Shown: positions 9,095 to 19,458, counted from the first letter of the stretch. The stretch is 64,000 nucleotides of DNA from Sphingomonas sanguinis (GCF_001476905.1 NZ_LDTE01000077.1:1-64000), one strand, 5' to 3'. A program made the numbers and translations. Notes: generated by a model from the sequence alone, not told the origin.

Positions 9095-9684
9095 CGGTGC
9101 TTCCCCAGCAGATAGTCGAGATTGGCGCGGACGCCTGGCCATTCATGGCAAAGGATCGAATAGACCACGGTGTCGCGAACCCGACCGCCGGCCATCACCT
9201 GATGCCCGCGCAGCACGCCGTCCTGTTTCGCGCCCAGGCGTTCGATCGCTGCCTGGCTGCGCTTGTTGAGCGCATCGGTACGGATCTGGATGGCTTGGCA
9301 CTCCATCACGTCGAAGGCGTGGGTCAGCAGCATCCGCTTCGCCTCGGTATTCACGCCGGTGCGCTGGACGCGGGTGGCGTAGAAGGTGCCCCCAATCTCC
9401 AGCCGCCGGTGCTGCGGCGCCATCCGCATATAGCGCGTGGTGCCGACGACCTCTCCCCCGGGCGTCTCGACCGTGAACAGCAGGGCTCGGCCGACATCCC
9501 GCTCCTTGACCGCCGCCGCCAGCCAGCGGTCCGGCGTCTTCATCATAGAGACATTGGCGTAAAAGATGTTCCACAGCTCGCCCTCGCGCGCCGCCTCGAC
9601 CAGCGCGGGCATATCGGCCTCGACGAAGGGGCGGAGCGTGACATGGCGACCGGTCAGCGTGGGCGTCTCGGTCCAGACGGTCAC
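9091..9684 (-). CDS. GNAT family N-acetyltransferase (RimJ/RimL type)
   Basis: A 197-residue acetyl-CoA-dependent acetyltransferase of the RimJ/RimL/AcT_3 branch. It opens [20 protein letters not shown], and has [30 protein letters not shown], the acetyl-CoA-binding core, and [24 protein letters not shown], the usual motif where a conserved Asn-x-x-Ser packs against CoA. Substrate unknown; relatives acetylate ribosomal protein N termini or small amines. It starts within the last four bases of lolD and ends within the first four of gpx, so lolC-lolD-GNAT-gpx form one continuous, coupled minus-strand run. Confidence 0.88.
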   Translation of the reverse strand: MTVWTETPTLTGRHVTLRPFVEADMPALVEAAREGELWNIFYANVSMMKTPDRWLAAAVKERDVGRALLFTVETPGGEVVGTTRYMRMAPQHRRLEIGGTFYATRVQRTGVNTEAKRMLLTHAFDVMECQAIQIRTDALNKRSQAAIERLGAKQDGVLRGHQVMAGGRVRDTVVYSILCHEWPGVRANLDYLLGKHR

Positions 9685-10415
9685 TGCAGACGCCCTTCGT
9701 GCAGGCGGACGATCCGGTCCATTTTCAGCGCCAGCCGCTCGTTGTGCGTGGCGACCAGCGCCGCCGAGCCCTCGCCGCGCACCAGTCGCAGGAACTCGGC
9801 CAGCACCACTTGGGACGTATGTTCGTCGAGGTTGCCGGTCGGCTCGTCCGCCAGCACCAAAGGCGGCTGATTAGCGAGCGCCCGGGCGACCGCCACGCGC
9901 TGTTGCTCGCCGCCCGACAGCTGGCTGGGCCGATGGGTCAGGCGATGGCCTAGGCCCAGGGCCGTCAGCAGCCCCTTGGCGCGCGCATCGGCGGCGGCGG
10001 GCAGCTTGCCCTGTACCAGCTGCGGCAGGACGACATTCTCGATCGCGTTGAAGTCGGGCAGCAGATGGTGGAACTGATAGACGAAGCCCAAATAGTCGCG
10101 CCGCGCGATGGTGCGACCATGCGAGTCGAGCTTCGACACCTCCTCGCCCGCAATGCGGATCGAGCCCGAAAAGCCGCCCTCCAGCAGGCCGACCGCCTGA
10201 AGCAGGGTCGACTTGCCCGAACCCGAGGGGCCGAGCAGCGCGACGATCTCACCGGGCGCGATGGCCAGGTCGACGCCGCGAAGCACCTCGATGGTCTGGC
10301 CCCCTTGCGTAAAGCTTCGCGACAGGCCGGTCGTCTCCAGCACCGGCTGGACGGCGCGAGGCTCCACGGCGCCCGACGCCACGGCACTGCCCATGCGGAT
10401 GATGGGATCATTCAT
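9681..10415 (-). CDS. lolD: Lipoprotein-releasing ABC transporter ATP-binding protein
   Basis: Cytoplasmic ATPase of the LolCDE complex, which extracts outer-membrane lipoproteins from the inner membrane and hands them to LolA. 244 residues with Walker [14 protein letters not shown]-loop in [20 protein letters not shown] signature [15 protein letters not shown], Walker [15 protein letters not shown] and the switch His in VATHNE. The FHHLLPDF segment after the Q-loop is characteristic of LolD. It overlaps the end of the permease gene by eight bases, so the pair is translated together. The extra N-terminal 25 residues before the first strand are not conserved-looking. Confidence 0.92.
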   Translation of the reverse strand: MNDPIIRMGSAVASGAVEPRAVQPVLETTGLSRSFTQGGQTIEVLRGVDLAIAPGEIVALLGPSGSGKSTLLQAVGLLEGGFSGSIRIAGEEVSKLDSHGRTIARRDYLGFVYQFHHLLPDFNAIENVVLPQLVQGKLPAAADARAKGLLTALGLGHRLTHRPSQLSGGEQQRVAVARALANQPPLVLADEPTGNLDEHTSQVVLAEFLRLVRGEGSAALVATHNERLALKMDRIVRLHEGRLQ

Positions 10416-11658
10416 AACGCAGCACCTGAACCGGGTCCGTGCTCGCCGCCTTCCAGGCGGGGTAGAGCGTGGCGAGGAAGGAAAAGACGAGCGCCATCGA
10501 CGCGATCACGATGATCTCGACGGGATCGGGCTTGGACGGCAGCTCGGTGAGATAGCGGATCGAGGGATCCCAGAGGTTCTGCCCGGTCACGAACTGGACG
10601 AAATTCACCACCGCCTGTCGATAGAACAGGAAAAGCGCGCCCAGCCCCAGTCCGGCGACCGTGCCCAGCGCGCCGATGATGGTGCCCACCGTCATGAAGA
10701 TGCGCATCAGGCCGCCGCGCGTCGCCCCCATCGTCCGCAGGATGGCGATGTCGCGCGTCTTGGCACGGACCAACATGATGAGCGAGGACAGGATATTGAA
10801 CACCGCGACCAGGATGATGATCGACAGCACGGTGAACATCGCCACCCGCTCGACCGCCAGCGCCTCGAACAGCTGCGCGTTCATCGACCGCCAGTCGGCG
10901 ATCACCGCGCGACCGCCAAGCTTGTCCGCAAGCGGCGCCAGGATCTGCCCCACCCGATCGGCGTCGACCGTCTGAATCTCGACCATGCCCACCGTGTCGC
11001 CCATCAGGAGCAGCGTCTGCGCATCCTGGATCGGCATGATGATATAGGCCTTGTCATAGTCGTACACGCCGATCTCGAAGATCGCGCCAACCGTATAGCT
11101 GACGATGCGCGGAACCGTGCCGAAGGGCGTCGTCTGCCCCTGCGGACTGATCAGCGAGATTTCGGAGCCGACGCTTGCGCCCAGCGCCTCGGCCAGGCGG
11201 CTGCCGATGGCGATGCGGCCGCTGCCCGGCGTGACGCTGGCCAGACTGCCCATCACGATCTTGGAGCGGATCGCCGAATTGCCGCGCATGTCGGCGACGC
11301 GCATGCCGCGCACCAGCACCGCCTCGACCCGGCCGTTATAGCTGGACATCAAGGGCTGCTCGATCATCGGCACCGCGCTGGTGACGCCCGGCGTCGCCTT
11401 GGCCTCGCGCACGATATCGCGCCAGTCGGGCAGGCGACCGCCCACCCCCTGCACCACCGCATGGCCGTTCAGCCCGACGATCTTGTCGAACAGCTCGGCA
11501 CGGAAGCCGTTCATCACGCTCATGACGATGACGAGCGCGGCGACGCCCAGCATGACCGCGACCAGACTGATCGAGGCGACGAGGAAGATGAAGGCCTCTC
11601 CCTTGCCCGGCAGCAGATAGCGCCGCGCGATCATCCGTTCGTAACGAGACAGGATCAT
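10408..11658 (-). CDS. lolC: Lipoprotein-releasing ABC transporter permease (LolC/LolE family)
   Basis: Inner-membrane permease of 416 residues. One membrane helix near residues 22-45 ([30 protein letters not shown]), a large periplasmic domain, then three helices from about 270 onward in the FtsX-like domain, which includes [32 protein letters not shown] is the usual LolC/LolE sequence after the first helix. Only one permease gene is present, as is common in alphaproteobacteria, where a single LolF-like protein may replace LolC and LolE; the symbol is therefore approximate. Upstream lies a spacer of over 500 bp holding an RNA candidate rather than the proS gene often seen in other genomes. 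Confidence 0.9.
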   Translation of the reverse strand: MILSRYERMIARRYLLPGKGEAFIFLVASISLVAVMLGVAALVIVMSVMNGFRAELFDKIVGLNGHAVVQGVGGRLPDWRDIVREAKATPGVTSAVPMIEQPLMSSYNGRVEAVLVRGMRVADMRGNSAIRSKIVMGSLASVTPGSGRIAIGSRLAEALGASVGSEISLISPQGQTTPFGTVPRIVSYTVGAIFEIGVYDYDKAYIIMPIQDAQTLLLMGDTVGMVEIQTVDADRVGQILAPLADKLGGRAVIADWRSMNAQLFEALAVERVAMFTVLSIIILVAVFNILSSLIMLVRAKTRDIAILRTMGATRGGLMRIFMTVGTIIGALGTVAGLGLGALFLFYRQAVVNFVQFVTGQNLWDPSIRYLTELPSKPDPVEIIVIASMALVFSFLATLYPAWKAASTDPVQVLRYE

Positions 11659-11856
11659 TGAAGTCCGATCGATCCATGAAGAAAGCGAATTGCCGTGAGG
11701 CTGTAGGAGCGGCGCCGGGTGCTGGCAATGCCGCGCCCGGCCCGGCGGACAAAACCGGCGACTCCGGTAATTGTTGCGTCAGCGCCACACAGCCGCGCCA
11801 ATCGTAGCGCGGATGCCGCAAGAGGGATGACAAGCCGCCCTGCCGTACCGTAACAC

Positions 11857-12000
11857 ACTCTTACTGAGACACAGGCAGCAACGGCCGTGGTTCGGGGATT
11901 GCTCCAACGCTCACCCAACGAGGTTGATGCGGGAGCAGAAAAAGGGGGCTGACGAGCGATCGTCACGCAGGCGCCCGGATCGGAGACGGTCCGGGCGTTT
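11857..12000 (+). ncRNA. Candidate structured small RNA (three hairpins, intrinsic terminator)
   Basis: In the 529-bp gene-free stretch between lolC and the TonB receptor, the plus strand shows three successive hairpins: TGCTCC at 11900-11905 with GGAGCA at 11932-11937; TGACGA-GCGA-TCGTCA at 11950-11965, closed by a GNRA-type tetraloop; and an 8-bp stem 11972-11979 with 11990-11997 followed by TTTGTCATTT, which resembles a terminator. A weak promoter may lie at 11827-11832 (ATGACA) and 11851-11856 (TAACAC), 18 bases apart, so the start is a guess. No open frame of interest lies within it. I could not match it to 6S, SRP or tmRNA. Neighbouring genes are on the other strand, so this is not their leader. 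Confidence 0.4.
11972..12000 (+). terminator. Intrinsic terminator of the small RNA candidate
   Basis: An 8-bp GC-rich stem (11972-11979 with 11990-11997) with a 10-nt loop runs directly into TTTGTCATTT on the plus strand. Confidence 0.5.
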
Positions 12001-12146
12001 GTCATTTCGGCCACAGCGACACGCATCCCCTCAGGAAAAGCCGCCGGAACCGACGAGGAAACGGGGAGCTTCCAGACTCCGTCCCCAGATGCCGGCCCGG
12101 CGCCCGTTCACGGGACCTCGGCTATAGCAGATCAAGATGAACCGAA

Positions 12147-12174
12147 TGTGGACGAATCCTGTGATTCGCCCACA
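12147..12174 (-). terminator. Possible terminator after the TonB-dependent receptor
   Basis: An 11-bp stem with one mismatch (12147-12157 with 12164-12174) and a six-base loop lies 14 bases beyond the receptor stop; on the minus strand it is followed by a T-rich stretch (TTCGGTTCATCTT). Confidence 0.45.
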
Positions 12175-12187
12175 CCGACGCGTGGCC

Positions 12188-14632
12188 TTAGAACGATTTG
12201 GAGATGGTAAACCCATAGGTACGCGGATCGCCCGGCTGTCCGACGATCAAGCCCGTCGAACCGGACTGGGTGGCGAGCAACTCGTAATAATCGTGATCGA
12301 AGAGGTTGCGCACCCAGACAAAGGCGTTCCAGCTGCCCGGCGCCTTGAACCCGGCGCGTAGGTTGGACAGGCTGTAGCCGTTGATATCGGTATAGGCCGA
12401 TCGCGACGGGTTGGACGAGAATTTGGACCGGTAGCTGCCGTCGTAACCCAGATAGAATTGCCCCTCGGTCCCCGCCACAGTCGCGGGCAGGTCATACTCC
12501 GCACCATAGGAAAAGGCCCAGCGCGACACGCCCGGCAGCCACTGGCCGGAGATATTGCAATAGGGCAGCGACGCCCCCGGCGTGCCCGCTGCCGCCGGGG
12601 TACCGACGATCTGGCCGTTGACGACCGGTAGCGCGGTCCCGCCGGACAGTTCGGGCGGGCAAGGCGCGTTGGTGAAGCGGGTGTAGCGCGCATCGGTGAA
12701 GGCGGCATTGGCATAGACGTTGAACCGCTGCGTCGGGCGGAAGGCCGAGTCGATCTCGATCCCGCGCGTCCGCACCCGCCCCGCATTGGCGAGGTAACCG
12801 CGCAGGACGTTGACCTGCAAGTTGTTCACCGTCGCCTGATAATCGGCGATCTCGGTCCAGAAGCCCGCGATGTTCACCGTCGCGCGGCGGTCGGCGAACT
12901 GGGTCTTCAGGCCCAGCTCGAAATGATTGACCTTTTCGGGGCGGACGGTCTGCGTCGCCAGGATCGGGTTGTTCTGTCCATCGAGGGGCAGGCCCGACAG
13001 GTTGATGCCGCCCGACTTATAGCTGCGCGCATAGGTCGCGTAATAATGGACGTTGGGGTTAAACTCATAGGCGATGGTCAGGTCGCCCGACAGGTTCCAG
13101 TTGGTGAAGCGCGGCGTGTAGTTCTGCGGCGCGAGCACCCCGCGCTGGTCGCTGGTCAGGATCGTCGAACCCGCCCCGTTGGTCACGGTCGAGACATAGG
13201 AACCGTCCTTGCGGTCATAGTTCAGCCGCAGGCCCGGCGACACCGACAGGCGATCGTCGACATGCCAGGTCAGCTTGCCGAACAGCGCCGCCGAGATATT
13301 GGTGAAACCGATCGTGTTGCGCGAGGTCAGGCCGTTCAGCGTCGCCGGATTGCGCCCGCCCGCGCCCGTGGGATTGAGCAGAAAAGCGCTGGCCGCCGGC
13401 CCCTGCACCTGCACCCCCTGCGTATCGATCGACTGCCAGAAGTAAAACGCACCCAGAACGTAATCGAGCGTCCGCTTGCCGTTGGAGGCGATGCGGATTT
13501 CCTGCGTCACCTGGCTCTGCTGCGACGGATTGGCCGAGACGGTGGTGATGGGCAGGCCGATAAAGTCGCGATCGTTGGACGGGTCCCAGTGCCAGAAGCG
13601 CCAGGCCGACACGCTGGTCAGCGTCGCACTCCCCACATCCCAGTTCGCGACCAGCGACAGGCCGCCCAGTTCCTGCTTGGCGCGCAGATCGGTATCGACA
13701 TCGGTCACCCGGTCGAAGGCGTTGGTCGAGGGCACGCTATACCTTTGCGCCGCCGCCAGGGCCGCATATTGCCGGTTGATCGGCCGCTGGGTCGCCCCCA
13801 CCCGGGCGTAATATTGGACGCAGCAATTGGGGTTCTGGCGCGCATAATCGCCCGACAGGGTCAGGTCGAGGTTCGGCGTCGCATGCCAGAGGAACTGGCT
13901 GCGCAGCGACAGATTATCCTGAGAGTTCTGCCACTCCTGCTGGCGCGTGTTCCAGATGGTGCCGCGCCGCGAGGTGATCGAGGTCGACAGCCGCACCGCC
14001 ACCTTGTCGTCGACCAGCGGGCCGGACACCGACGCCTTGGCCTGGAAGAAGTCGTAATTCCCCGCGCTCAGCTCGACCCGGGCCTCGGGGCTGAAGCTCG
14101 GCGCGCGGGTGATGATGTTGATCGCGCCCGCCGTCGTGTTCTTGCCGTAAAGCGTACCCTGGGGCCCGCGCAGCACCTCGATCCGCTCGGTATCGGTGAA
14201 GTCGAACGTCGCCGAGGCGATACGGCTGTAATAGACTTGGTCGACATAGATGCCGACGCCCTGCTCGATCCCGTCATTGGTCAGCCCGAACGGCGCGCCC
14301 AGTCCACGGATATTCGCGGCCGAATTGCGTGGGTTGGTCGAGTAGAATTGCAGCGTCGGCTGGATCTGGGTCAGCCGGTTGACATTGTACGTCCCCGTCT
14401 CGGCCAGCGCGGTGCCTCCGATCACCGACATGGCGATGGGCACGCTCTGGATCGTCTCGGCACGCCTGCGCGCGGTCACGACGACATCCCCCCCGCCCTG
14501 CTGCGCGGTGCCAAGCCGCCCTTCATCGCGGCGCGCCTCTCCGGCGGGCGCGGTGACGACGGAGGTATCCTGCGGATCGGCGGCTGGCGATGTGGCTTGG
14601 GCGGCCAGCATGAGTGCGAGGGTCAAGGACAT
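12188..14632 (-). CDS. TonB-dependent receptor
   Basis: Outer-membrane active transporter of 814 residues. A short signal peptide (MSLTLALMLAAQATS) is followed by a TonB box-like GDVVVTARRR, a plug domain (about 65-180, with NIRGLGAPFG and VDQVYYSR, then RIEVLRGPQGTLYGKNTTAGAINIITR) and a beta-barrel ending in Phe (FTISKSF). No N-terminal secretin/STN signalling domain is present, so it should not drive an anti-sigma relay. The start at 14632 has a good Shine-Dalgarno (AGGGGAG); an upstream ATG at 14662 does not. Ligand unknown; the sequence is of the large sphingomonad/caulobacter type that includes carbohydrate and iron-complex transporters. It has no transport or enzyme partner beside it. 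Confidence 0.92.
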   Translation of the reverse strand: MSLTLALMLAAQATSPAADPQDTSVVTAPAGEARRDEGRLGTAQQGGGDVVVTARRRAETIQSVPIAMSVIGGTALAETGTYNVNRLTQIQPTLQFYSTNPRNSAANIRGLGAPFGLTNDGIEQGVGIYVDQVYYSRIASATFDFTDTERIEVLRGPQGTLYGKNTTAGAINIITRAPSFSPEARVELSAGNYDFFQAKASVSGPLVDDKVAVRLSTSITSRRGTIWNTRQQEWQNSQDNLSLRSQFLWHATPNLDLTLSGDYARQNPNCCVQYYARVGATQRPINRQYAALAAAQRYSVPSTNAFDRVTDVDTDLRAKQELGGLSLVANWDVGSATLTSVSAWRFWHWDPSNDRDFIGLPITTVSANPSQQSQVTQEIRIASNGKRTLDYVLGAFYFWQSIDTQGVQVQGPAASAFLLNPTGAGGRNPATLNGLTSRNTIGFTNISAALFGKLTWHVDDRLSVSPGLRLNYDRKDGSYVSTVTNGAGSTILTSDQRGVLAPQNYTPRFTNWNLSGDLTIAYEFNPNVHYYATYARSYKSGGINLSGLPLDGQNNPILATQTVRPEKVNHFELGLKTQFADRRATVNIAGFWTEIADYQATVNNLQVNVLRGYLANAGRVRTRGIEIDSAFRPTQRFNVYANAAFTDARYTRFTNAPCPPELSGGTALPVVNGQIVGTPAAAGTPGASLPYCNISGQWLPGVSRWAFSYGAEYDLPATVAGTEGQFYLGYDGSYRSKFSSNPSRSAYTDINGYSLSNLRAGFKAPGSWNAFVWVRNLFDHDYYELLATQSGSTGLIVGQPGDPRTYGFTISKSF

Positions 14633-14741
14633 GGAAGCTCCCCTTATGGTTTCATCCCCCATTCACACATCGTTTTAGTAGGCATTCAAGCCAGCCATGG
14701 CTTGGGCCATCGGAAGATTTGCTTTTCGATCCGTAAAGGCT

Positions 14742-14769
14742 CTTGAAGACGATTTCTTACGAACCATAT
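14742..14769 (+). promoter_or_regulatory. Sigma-32 (RpoH) type promoter for hsp20
   Basis: CTTGAAG at 14742-14748 and CCATAT at 14764-14769, 16 bases between the hexamers, match the alphaproteobacterial RpoH consensus (CTTG about 17 bases before CYTAT). It would start transcription about 100 bases before the hsp20 ATG. Confidence 0.75.
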
Positions 14770-14815
14770 CGGTTCGCGTGCGGTGCCTATCACGGGCCGT
14801 ACGGATGGGTCCTAA

Positions 14816-14878
14816 CCGCCCCGCGCCGGGGTGGACGGGCCGATCCCGTTTCAATTCGCTTCTGATGGAGGTTTTGAC
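14816..14878 (+). promoter_or_regulatory. ROSE-like RNA thermometer in the hsp20 leader
   Basis: Two hairpins lie before the hsp20 start. The first pairs 14816-14822 with 14828-14834. The second (14852-14876) pairs TTCGCTTC with the Shine-Dalgarno GGAGG (14867-14871), leaving a G mispaired opposite the site and two U-U pairs below. The UCGCU sequence matches the UYGCU core known from ROSE elements, in which the same weak pairing hides the ribosome site and melts on heating. Position, about 100 nt leader length and gene family all fit. The fold is drawn by hand. Confidence 0.7.
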
Positions 14879-15355
14879 ATGCGTATCGATCTGACCCCGT
14901 ACCGCCGTTCGACCATTGGCTTCGACCGGCTGTTCGATCTGCTGGAGGCCAATTCGCGGGCCAATTCGGCGGAGAATTATCCCCCCTTCAACCTCGAGCG
15001 TCTGGCCGAGGACCGGTATCGCATCACCCTGGCGGTGGCCGGTTTTTCGCGCGACGAGATCGAGATCACTGCGCAGCAGAACATGCTGCTCGTCACCGGC
15101 AAGAAGGATGACAAGGCGAACTCGCCCAACTTCCTGCATGTCGGTATCGCCAATCGCTCGTTCGAGCGGCGCTTCGAGCTGGCGGACTTCGTGTTCGTCG
15201 AGGATGCGCGCCTGAACGATGGCCTGCTCGTCGTCGACCTCGTTCGCGAGGTGCCCGAGGCGATGAAGCCCAAGACGATCGCGATCAAGACGGGCCAGCC
15301 GCTCGCCGCGGTGGAACATAACGCCGGTGAGGCCGACGAGGCCAAGGCGGCGTAA
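14879..15355 (+). CDS. Small heat shock protein, Hsp20/alpha-crystallin family
   Basis: ATP-independent holdase chaperone of 158 residues, of the IbpA type found in alphaproteobacteria. It begins MRIDLTPYRRSTIGFDRLFDLLE, followed by the alpha-crystallin domain from about residue 38: YPPFNLERLAEDRYRITLAVAGFSRDEIEI, then the family strand IANRSFERRFELADFVFVEDARLNDGLLVVDL. A C-terminal tail follows. The ATG at 14879 sits seven bases after GGAGG; an upstream in-frame ATG at 14831 falls inside the leader hairpins and is rejected. Expression should be heat-controlled at two levels, by an RpoH promoter and by a ROSE-like leader. Two hairpins follow the stop. Confidence 0.93.
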   Translation: MRIDLTPYRRSTIGFDRLFDLLEANSRANSAENYPPFNLERLAEDRYRITLAVAGFSRDEIEITAQQNMLLVTGKKDDKANSPNFLHVGIANRSFERRFELADFVFVEDARLNDGLLVVDLVREVPEAMKPKTIAIKTGQPLAAVEHNAGEADEAKAA

Positions 15356-15362
15356 GCAAGCT

Positions 15363-15430
15363 CGACGTCTTTCCCTCCCTAAAGACGTCGCGGGGCGTCC
15401 GGACCGACGGGTCCGGGCGCCTTTTGTTTT
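15363..15430 (+). terminator. Tandem hairpins ending the hsp20 transcript
   Basis: First stem is a perfect 10 bp (15363-15372 with 15381-15390). The second is 11 bp with one wobble (15395-15405 with 15410-15420) and a four-base loop, followed by CCTTTTGTTTTTC, a standard intrinsic terminator. Confidence 0.85.
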
Positions 15431-15469
15431 TCATGCTACCGCTGAGGCCGGAGGGGATTTGGGATAAAG

Positions 15470-15504
15470 AAAACCCCGCCTCCATAGTCTGGAGGCGGGG
15501 TTTT
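15470..15504 (-). terminator. Intrinsic terminator of pyrG
   Basis: A perfect 15-bp stem (15470-15484 with 15490-15504) around a five-base loop sits six bases from the pyrG stop. On the minus strand the stem ends in TTTT and continues CTTTA. Confidence 0.85.
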
Positions 15505-15509
15505 CGAAA

Positions 15510-17171
<1,662 letters not shown>

Positions 17172-17265
17172 CTAGCTTGGATGGGGTGGATACGACAACA
17201 GCAAAGATGCGCGCCGCCGTCATTTTGCGGCGGCACGTTGGCCTAAGCTATGGGGAAAGCCCGGT

Positions 17266-17640
17266 TTAGCGGGCGAGCGGAACCGCCGAATTGTCGGCCG
17301 GGGCCGATGGGGCGGGGGCCGCCGCGTTGCCCGACGGAACCGGAGCGGGCGCAGGCTGGGTGATCGGCGCCTGAGTCGCGGGCGTGCGGGCCAGCGAGGT
17401 ATCGATGGTCGGCGCGCTGCGGGTCGCGGCCATGACCGCCAGCAGGATCGAGAAGCCGACGAACAGGGTCGCCAGCACCGCGGTCGCCCGGCTGAGGAAG
17501 TCCGCCGCGCCGCGCGCCGACATCAGCCCCGACGGGCTGCCCCCCATGCCCAGACCGCCGCCTTCCGACCGCTGCATGAGGATCACCGTGACCAGGGTCG
17601 CGGCGATGATGGCGTGGATGACGAGCAGGAATGCGAACAT
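17266..17640 (-). CDS. secG: Preprotein translocase subunit SecG
   Basis: Small membrane subunit of the SecYEG channel, 124 residues. Two hydrophobic helices: residues 2-20 (FAFLLVIHAIIAATLVTVI) and about 53-75 (TAVLATLFVGFSILLAVMAA), linked by the conserved LMQRSEGGGLGMGGSPSG and SARGAADFLSRAT segments that identify the family. The C-terminal 45 residues are rich in Ala, Pro and Thr, a common extension in alphaproteobacterial SecG. The ATG at 17640 is chosen because the protein family starts directly with the first helix; a longer frame from 17724 has no homology-like content. pyrG lies downstream. Confidence 0.93.
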   Translation of the reverse strand: MFAFLLVIHAIIAATLVTVILMQRSEGGGLGMGGSPSGLMSARGAADFLSRATAVLATLFVGFSILLAVMAATRSAPTIDTSLARTPATQAPITQPAPAPVPSGNAAAPAPSAPADNSAVPLAR

Positions 17641-17856
17641 GAGGCGCGTGTGATCCCGATGGAGGGTGTGCGAAAGCGCGCACATAGGCGAGCAAGCCGC
17701 GCCGATCAACCTCGGCGGCTTCACGCCCCCCGCCCCCGCGCCCCGAAAAGATGTGCATCAAAGCGGAACATCCGTGGAAACCAGCACGGTTAAAGGGCGT
17801 TATGACCTCGAAACAACGCCCGGCAAAGCCCGGCCCAGCCATTGGAACCGCCACCC

Positions 17857-18216
17857 GTGTCCAATCCACACGACCCGCAGTCGCTGTTCGCCTGGATGAG
17901 CGCTCTTGTCGATTATGTCCGTTCGGGCGAGCCCGATCTGACCAATCGGCAGATGGCCTTGCTGCTCGTCGTCTACCTGCGTCCGGGGCCCCATACGGTG
18001 CGCGGTTTGGCGCGCGCTTTGAACGTCTCGAAACCTGTCGTCACCCGCGCCTTGAATAGACTGGGAACGCTGGGCTATCTGCGCCGCCAACGCGATGATA
18101 GCGACAAGCGTAACATCTTTGTCGCCAGGACACCTGAAGGGGCGGACTTTCTTGAAGAATTCGGACATTTCATCGGCGCTGGCGACGCCCCTGCCCTCCA
18201 GCGAGCCAGCGCGTAA
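17857..18216 (+). CDS. MarR-type winged-helix transcriptional regulator
   Basis: A 119-residue DNA-binding protein. The winged helix-turn-helix covers about 35-110: LTNRQMALLLVVYLRPGPHTVRGLARALNVSKPVVTRALNRLGTLGYLRRQRDDSDKRNIFVARTPEG, with recognition helix KPVVTRALNRL and the DD-x-DKR wing of MarR proteins. The N-terminal dimer helix is short and there is hardly any C-terminal one, so it is smaller than typical MarR (about 140). Start is uncertain: GTG 17857 or TTG 17842, neither with a good Shine-Dalgarno. It heads a plus-strand run that overlaps an SH3-domain gene and then argC and the Entner-Doudoroff genes, so control of that run is possible but unproven. Confidence 0.8.
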   Translation: MSNPHDPQSLFAWMSALVDYVRSGEPDLTNRQMALLLVVYLRPGPHTVRGLARALNVSKPVVTRALNRLGTLGYLRRQRDDSDKRNIFVARTPEGADFLEEFGHFIGAGDAPALQRASA

Positions 18217-18526
18217 GAGCTTTGCGCTCCAGGGGCGGACCGTCGGTCTCGACCCTCGTACCCATGCGGTCCGGCCCGATCTGGCCGATGTCCGGCTCGC
18301 TGAATACGTATTCGCCCCGCATTATGCCGCGCCCCTGCCCTATAGGACGAGAAGCGCCGTGACCTTGCGCGAGGGCCGCCCGCTCGACAGTGCGGTGCTG
18401 GCCGAGCTGGCGCCGGGCGAGACGTTCGAGGTGCTGGAACTCGCCGGTGGGCACGCATGGGGCATCGCGCCGCATCTGGGCTTGGTCGGCTATTGCGAAG
18501 CGGGTCTGTTGGAGCGGGTGCAGTGA
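18152..18526 (+). CDS. Stand-alone bacterial SH3 domain protein (NlpC/P60 N-terminal type)
   Basis: Reads GRTVGLDPRTHAVRPDLADVRLAEYVFAPHYAAP then a second half with REGRPLDSAVLAELAPGETFEVLELAGGHAWGIAPHLGLVGYC. This is the SH3-like module that sits before an NlpC/P60 peptidase domain in many alphaproteobacterial cell-wall hydrolases. Here the frame stops after the SH3 part and no Cys-His peptidase follows, because argC begins within its last four bases. Start is uncertain: TTG 18152 has a good Shine-Dalgarno (GAAGGGG) and gives 124 residues, overlapping the MarR gene by 65 bases. No signal peptide is seen. It could be a substrate-binding remnant or a genuine small protein. Confidence 0.65.
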   Translation: MKNSDISSALATPLPSSEPARKSFALQGRTVGLDPRTHAVRPDLADVRLAEYVFAPHYAAPLPYRTRSAVTLREGRPLDSAVLAELAPGETFEVLELAGGHAWGIAPHLGLVGYCEAGLLERVQ

Positions 18527-19449
18527 CCAAGACGGTGTTCATCGATGGCGGCGCAGGCACCACCGGCCTCGAGATCGCCGACCGGCTGGCTGGTCGCCCC
18601 GACCTGTCGATCCTGACCCTGCCCGATGATCGCCGCAAGGATGCCAACGCCCGGCGCGAAGCGATCAACGACGCCGATTTCGTCATTCTTTGCCTGCCTG
18701 ATGATGCCGCGCGTGAAGCTGTCTCGCTGATCGCCAATGACCGGACGCGCGTGGTCGACGCCTCGACCGCGCATCGCACCGCGGATGGCTGGATCTATGG
18801 TTTCGCCGAGCTGGAGCCGGAGCAACTGGACAAAATCGGCGCAGCGCGGTTCGTGTCCAATCCCGGCTGCTATCCGACCGGCTTTCTCGCGCTCGTTCGT
18901 CCGCTGGTGCGCGCCGGGATCATTCCGGCGGACTTCCCGGTGACGGTCAATGCCGCCTCGGGCTATTCGGGCGGCGGCAAGGCGATGATCGCCGAATATG
19001 AGACCGCCACCGAGCGCGCCTTCCGCCCCTATGGCCTCAGCCTCGCGCACAAGCATGCGCCCGAGATGCAGCGTCATTCGGGCCTGACCCATGCACCGAT
19101 CTTCGCGCCCGCCGTGGTCGACACCTATCGCGGCATGGTCGTCGAGGTGCCCCTGCCCCTTTACGCCCTGCCAGGCGCGCCCTCGCTCGACCAAGCGACC
19201 CAGGTGCTGGCCGAGGCCTATGCCGACAGCCGCATCGTGCGTTTTTGGGCGGATGCCGTAGCGGCGGTGAATATCGAGGAAAATGCCGGAACCGACCGGA
19301 TGACCTTGCGTGTCTGCGGCAATGCGGCCACGGGACAGGCGCGACTGATCGCCACGCTCGACAATCTGGGCAAGGGTGCCGGGGGTGCGGCGGTCCAGAA
19401 CCTGAATATCATGGCCGGGCTCGATCCGACCGCCGGCCTCGTGCTCTAA
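18523..19449 (+). CDS. argC: N-acetyl-gamma-glutamyl-phosphate reductase (short type)
   Basis: NADPH-dependent reduction of N-acetylglutamyl phosphate to the semialdehyde in arginine synthesis; cytosolic. 308 residues, the short (type 2) form. The Rossmann start is KTVFIDGGAGTTGLEIADRL, the catalytic Cys is in SNPGCYPTGFLALVRPL (about residue 116), and the substrate segment is AASGYSGGGKAM. It begins with GTG overlapping the SH3 gene stop (GTGA). Only nine bases separate its stop from zwf, so an arginine gene is the apparent leader of a sugar-catabolism operon. No other arg genes are present. Confidence 0.93.
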   Translation: MTKTVFIDGGAGTTGLEIADRLAGRPDLSILTLPDDRRKDANARREAINDADFVILCLPDDAAREAVSLIANDRTRVVDASTAHRTADGWIYGFAELEPEQLDKIGAARFVSNPGCYPTGFLALVRPLVRAGIIPADFPVTVNAASGYSGGGKAMIAEYETATERAFRPYGLSLAHKHAPEMQRHSGLTHAPIFAPAVVDTYRGMVVEVPLPLYALPGAPSLDQATQVLAEAYADSRIVRFWADAVAAVNIEENAGTDRMTLRVCGNAATGQARLIATLDNLGKGAGGAAVQNLNIMAGLDPTAGLVL

Positions 19450-19458
19450 GGAGACGTC

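Noticed and set aside
11655-12026. 123-codon minus-strand frame upstream of lolC
   Set aside because: No ribosome site or family-like sequence; overlaps the three-hairpin region better read as RNA.
12923-14746. 607-codon open frame on the plus strand
   Set aside because: Antisense to the TonB-dependent receptor.
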